A stretch of DNA of 39,417 nt, from assembly GCA_004151065.3 (NCBI GenBank), contig NWUY0304438601.1, forward strand, positions 1-39,417, read 5' to 3'. The translations under genes and the position numbers were made by a program. Under the pieces are notes generated by a model. It was not told the origin of the DNA. It saw only the letters and a list, made by a program, of their open reading frames with translations, and did no database searches. Source of the stretch: Larix sibirica (lineage: Eukaryota; Streptophyta; Pinopsida; Pinales; Pinaceae). This document shows, piece by piece, positions 39,375 to 39,417 of this stretch. Each line of letters starts with the position of its first letter. The stretch's first letter is position 1.

Positions 39375-39417
39375 CCCTTGCCCTCCCTTGCCCTCCCTTC
39401 GGTCAAGCAAGTATACC
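39375..39417 (-). mobile_element. inverted AAGG-bounded element, partial copy 3
   Basis: Its complement reads CTTGCTTGACCGAAGGGAGG and then GCAAGG (39411-39386), one base different from copies 1 and 2 over 26 nt. The 3-prime end is duplicated: GGGAGGGCAAGG is followed by a second GGGAGGGCAAGG-like unit, an 11-nt tandem step. Beyond CTTGC the sequence diverges from the other copies (GTATACC on the plus strand) and the window ends. Confidence 0.55.

Noticed and set aside
1-39417. CRISPR array
   Set aside because: Repeats here are degenerate and lack constant-length spacers between identical repeats.

Overview
This 39.4 kb window contains no intact, recognisable gene. I found no rRNA, no cloverleaf-forming tRNA, no group II intron domain V, no respiratory-chain or ribosomal-protein exon and no CRISPR array. 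The only coding relics I can name are two decayed Ty3/gypsy retrotransposon pieces: an integrase C-terminal piece at 1-180, and gag-like plus reverse-transcriptase pieces at 11966-13588. Nearly everything else is a mosaic of degenerate short tandem and dispersed repeats separated by unrecognised, moderately AT-rich DNA. By eye this best fits intergenic DNA of a very large plant mitochondrial genome, probably a gymnosperm. The reasons are the absence of genes over a long span, broken nuclear-type LTR elements, many short dispersed repeats, a recurrent CGCTTCGC/GCGAAGCG word, and a 35-nt AAGG-bounded repeat that recalls the Bpu elements reported from Cycas mitochondrial DNA. This assignment is an inference. 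A nuclear copy of mitochondrial DNA, or other repeat-rich plant DNA, is not excluded.

Layout: 1-180 holds the gypsy integrase tail. 181-6000 is gene-free DNA with small tandem repeats, an (AT)12 tract and two unrecognised open frames. 6038-6472 is open on both strands. 6780-8310 holds two reading-frame-like repeat arrays, one on each strand. 8310-11960 is mostly featureless and carries two copies of a 35-40 nt dispersed repeat. 11966-13588 is the gypsy pol ruin, followed by AT-rich, nuclear-looking DNA to about 15250. 16080-16600, 17870-18360, 23283-24430, 24720-25217 and 29482-29652 hold further repeat arrays. In one frame these read as Gly/Ala/Ser/Thr-rich peptide and in the shifted frame as Leu/Met-rich peptide. 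26760-28830 is a 2 kb field saturated with AGCTTA and GATTAC words and their complements, with no reading frame of 60 codons. 29676-30200 and scattered sites to 37640 carry a dispersed repeat built on GACGTCTCTATGGCGATATC. 30597-31178 (minus) is a 194-codon frame with a single internal stop. 33150-34450 holds long degenerate modules. 36400-38340 carries several copies of a GAGGACCCGGAGGG repeat and one of the AAGG-bounded elements.

I see no operon or pathway. The most notable structure is the repeats themselves: several unrelated-looking families, many with periods that are multiples of three, in both orientations and at many loci. They look like recurrent slippage or template-switching products, or like one very old repeat family that has spread and decayed.
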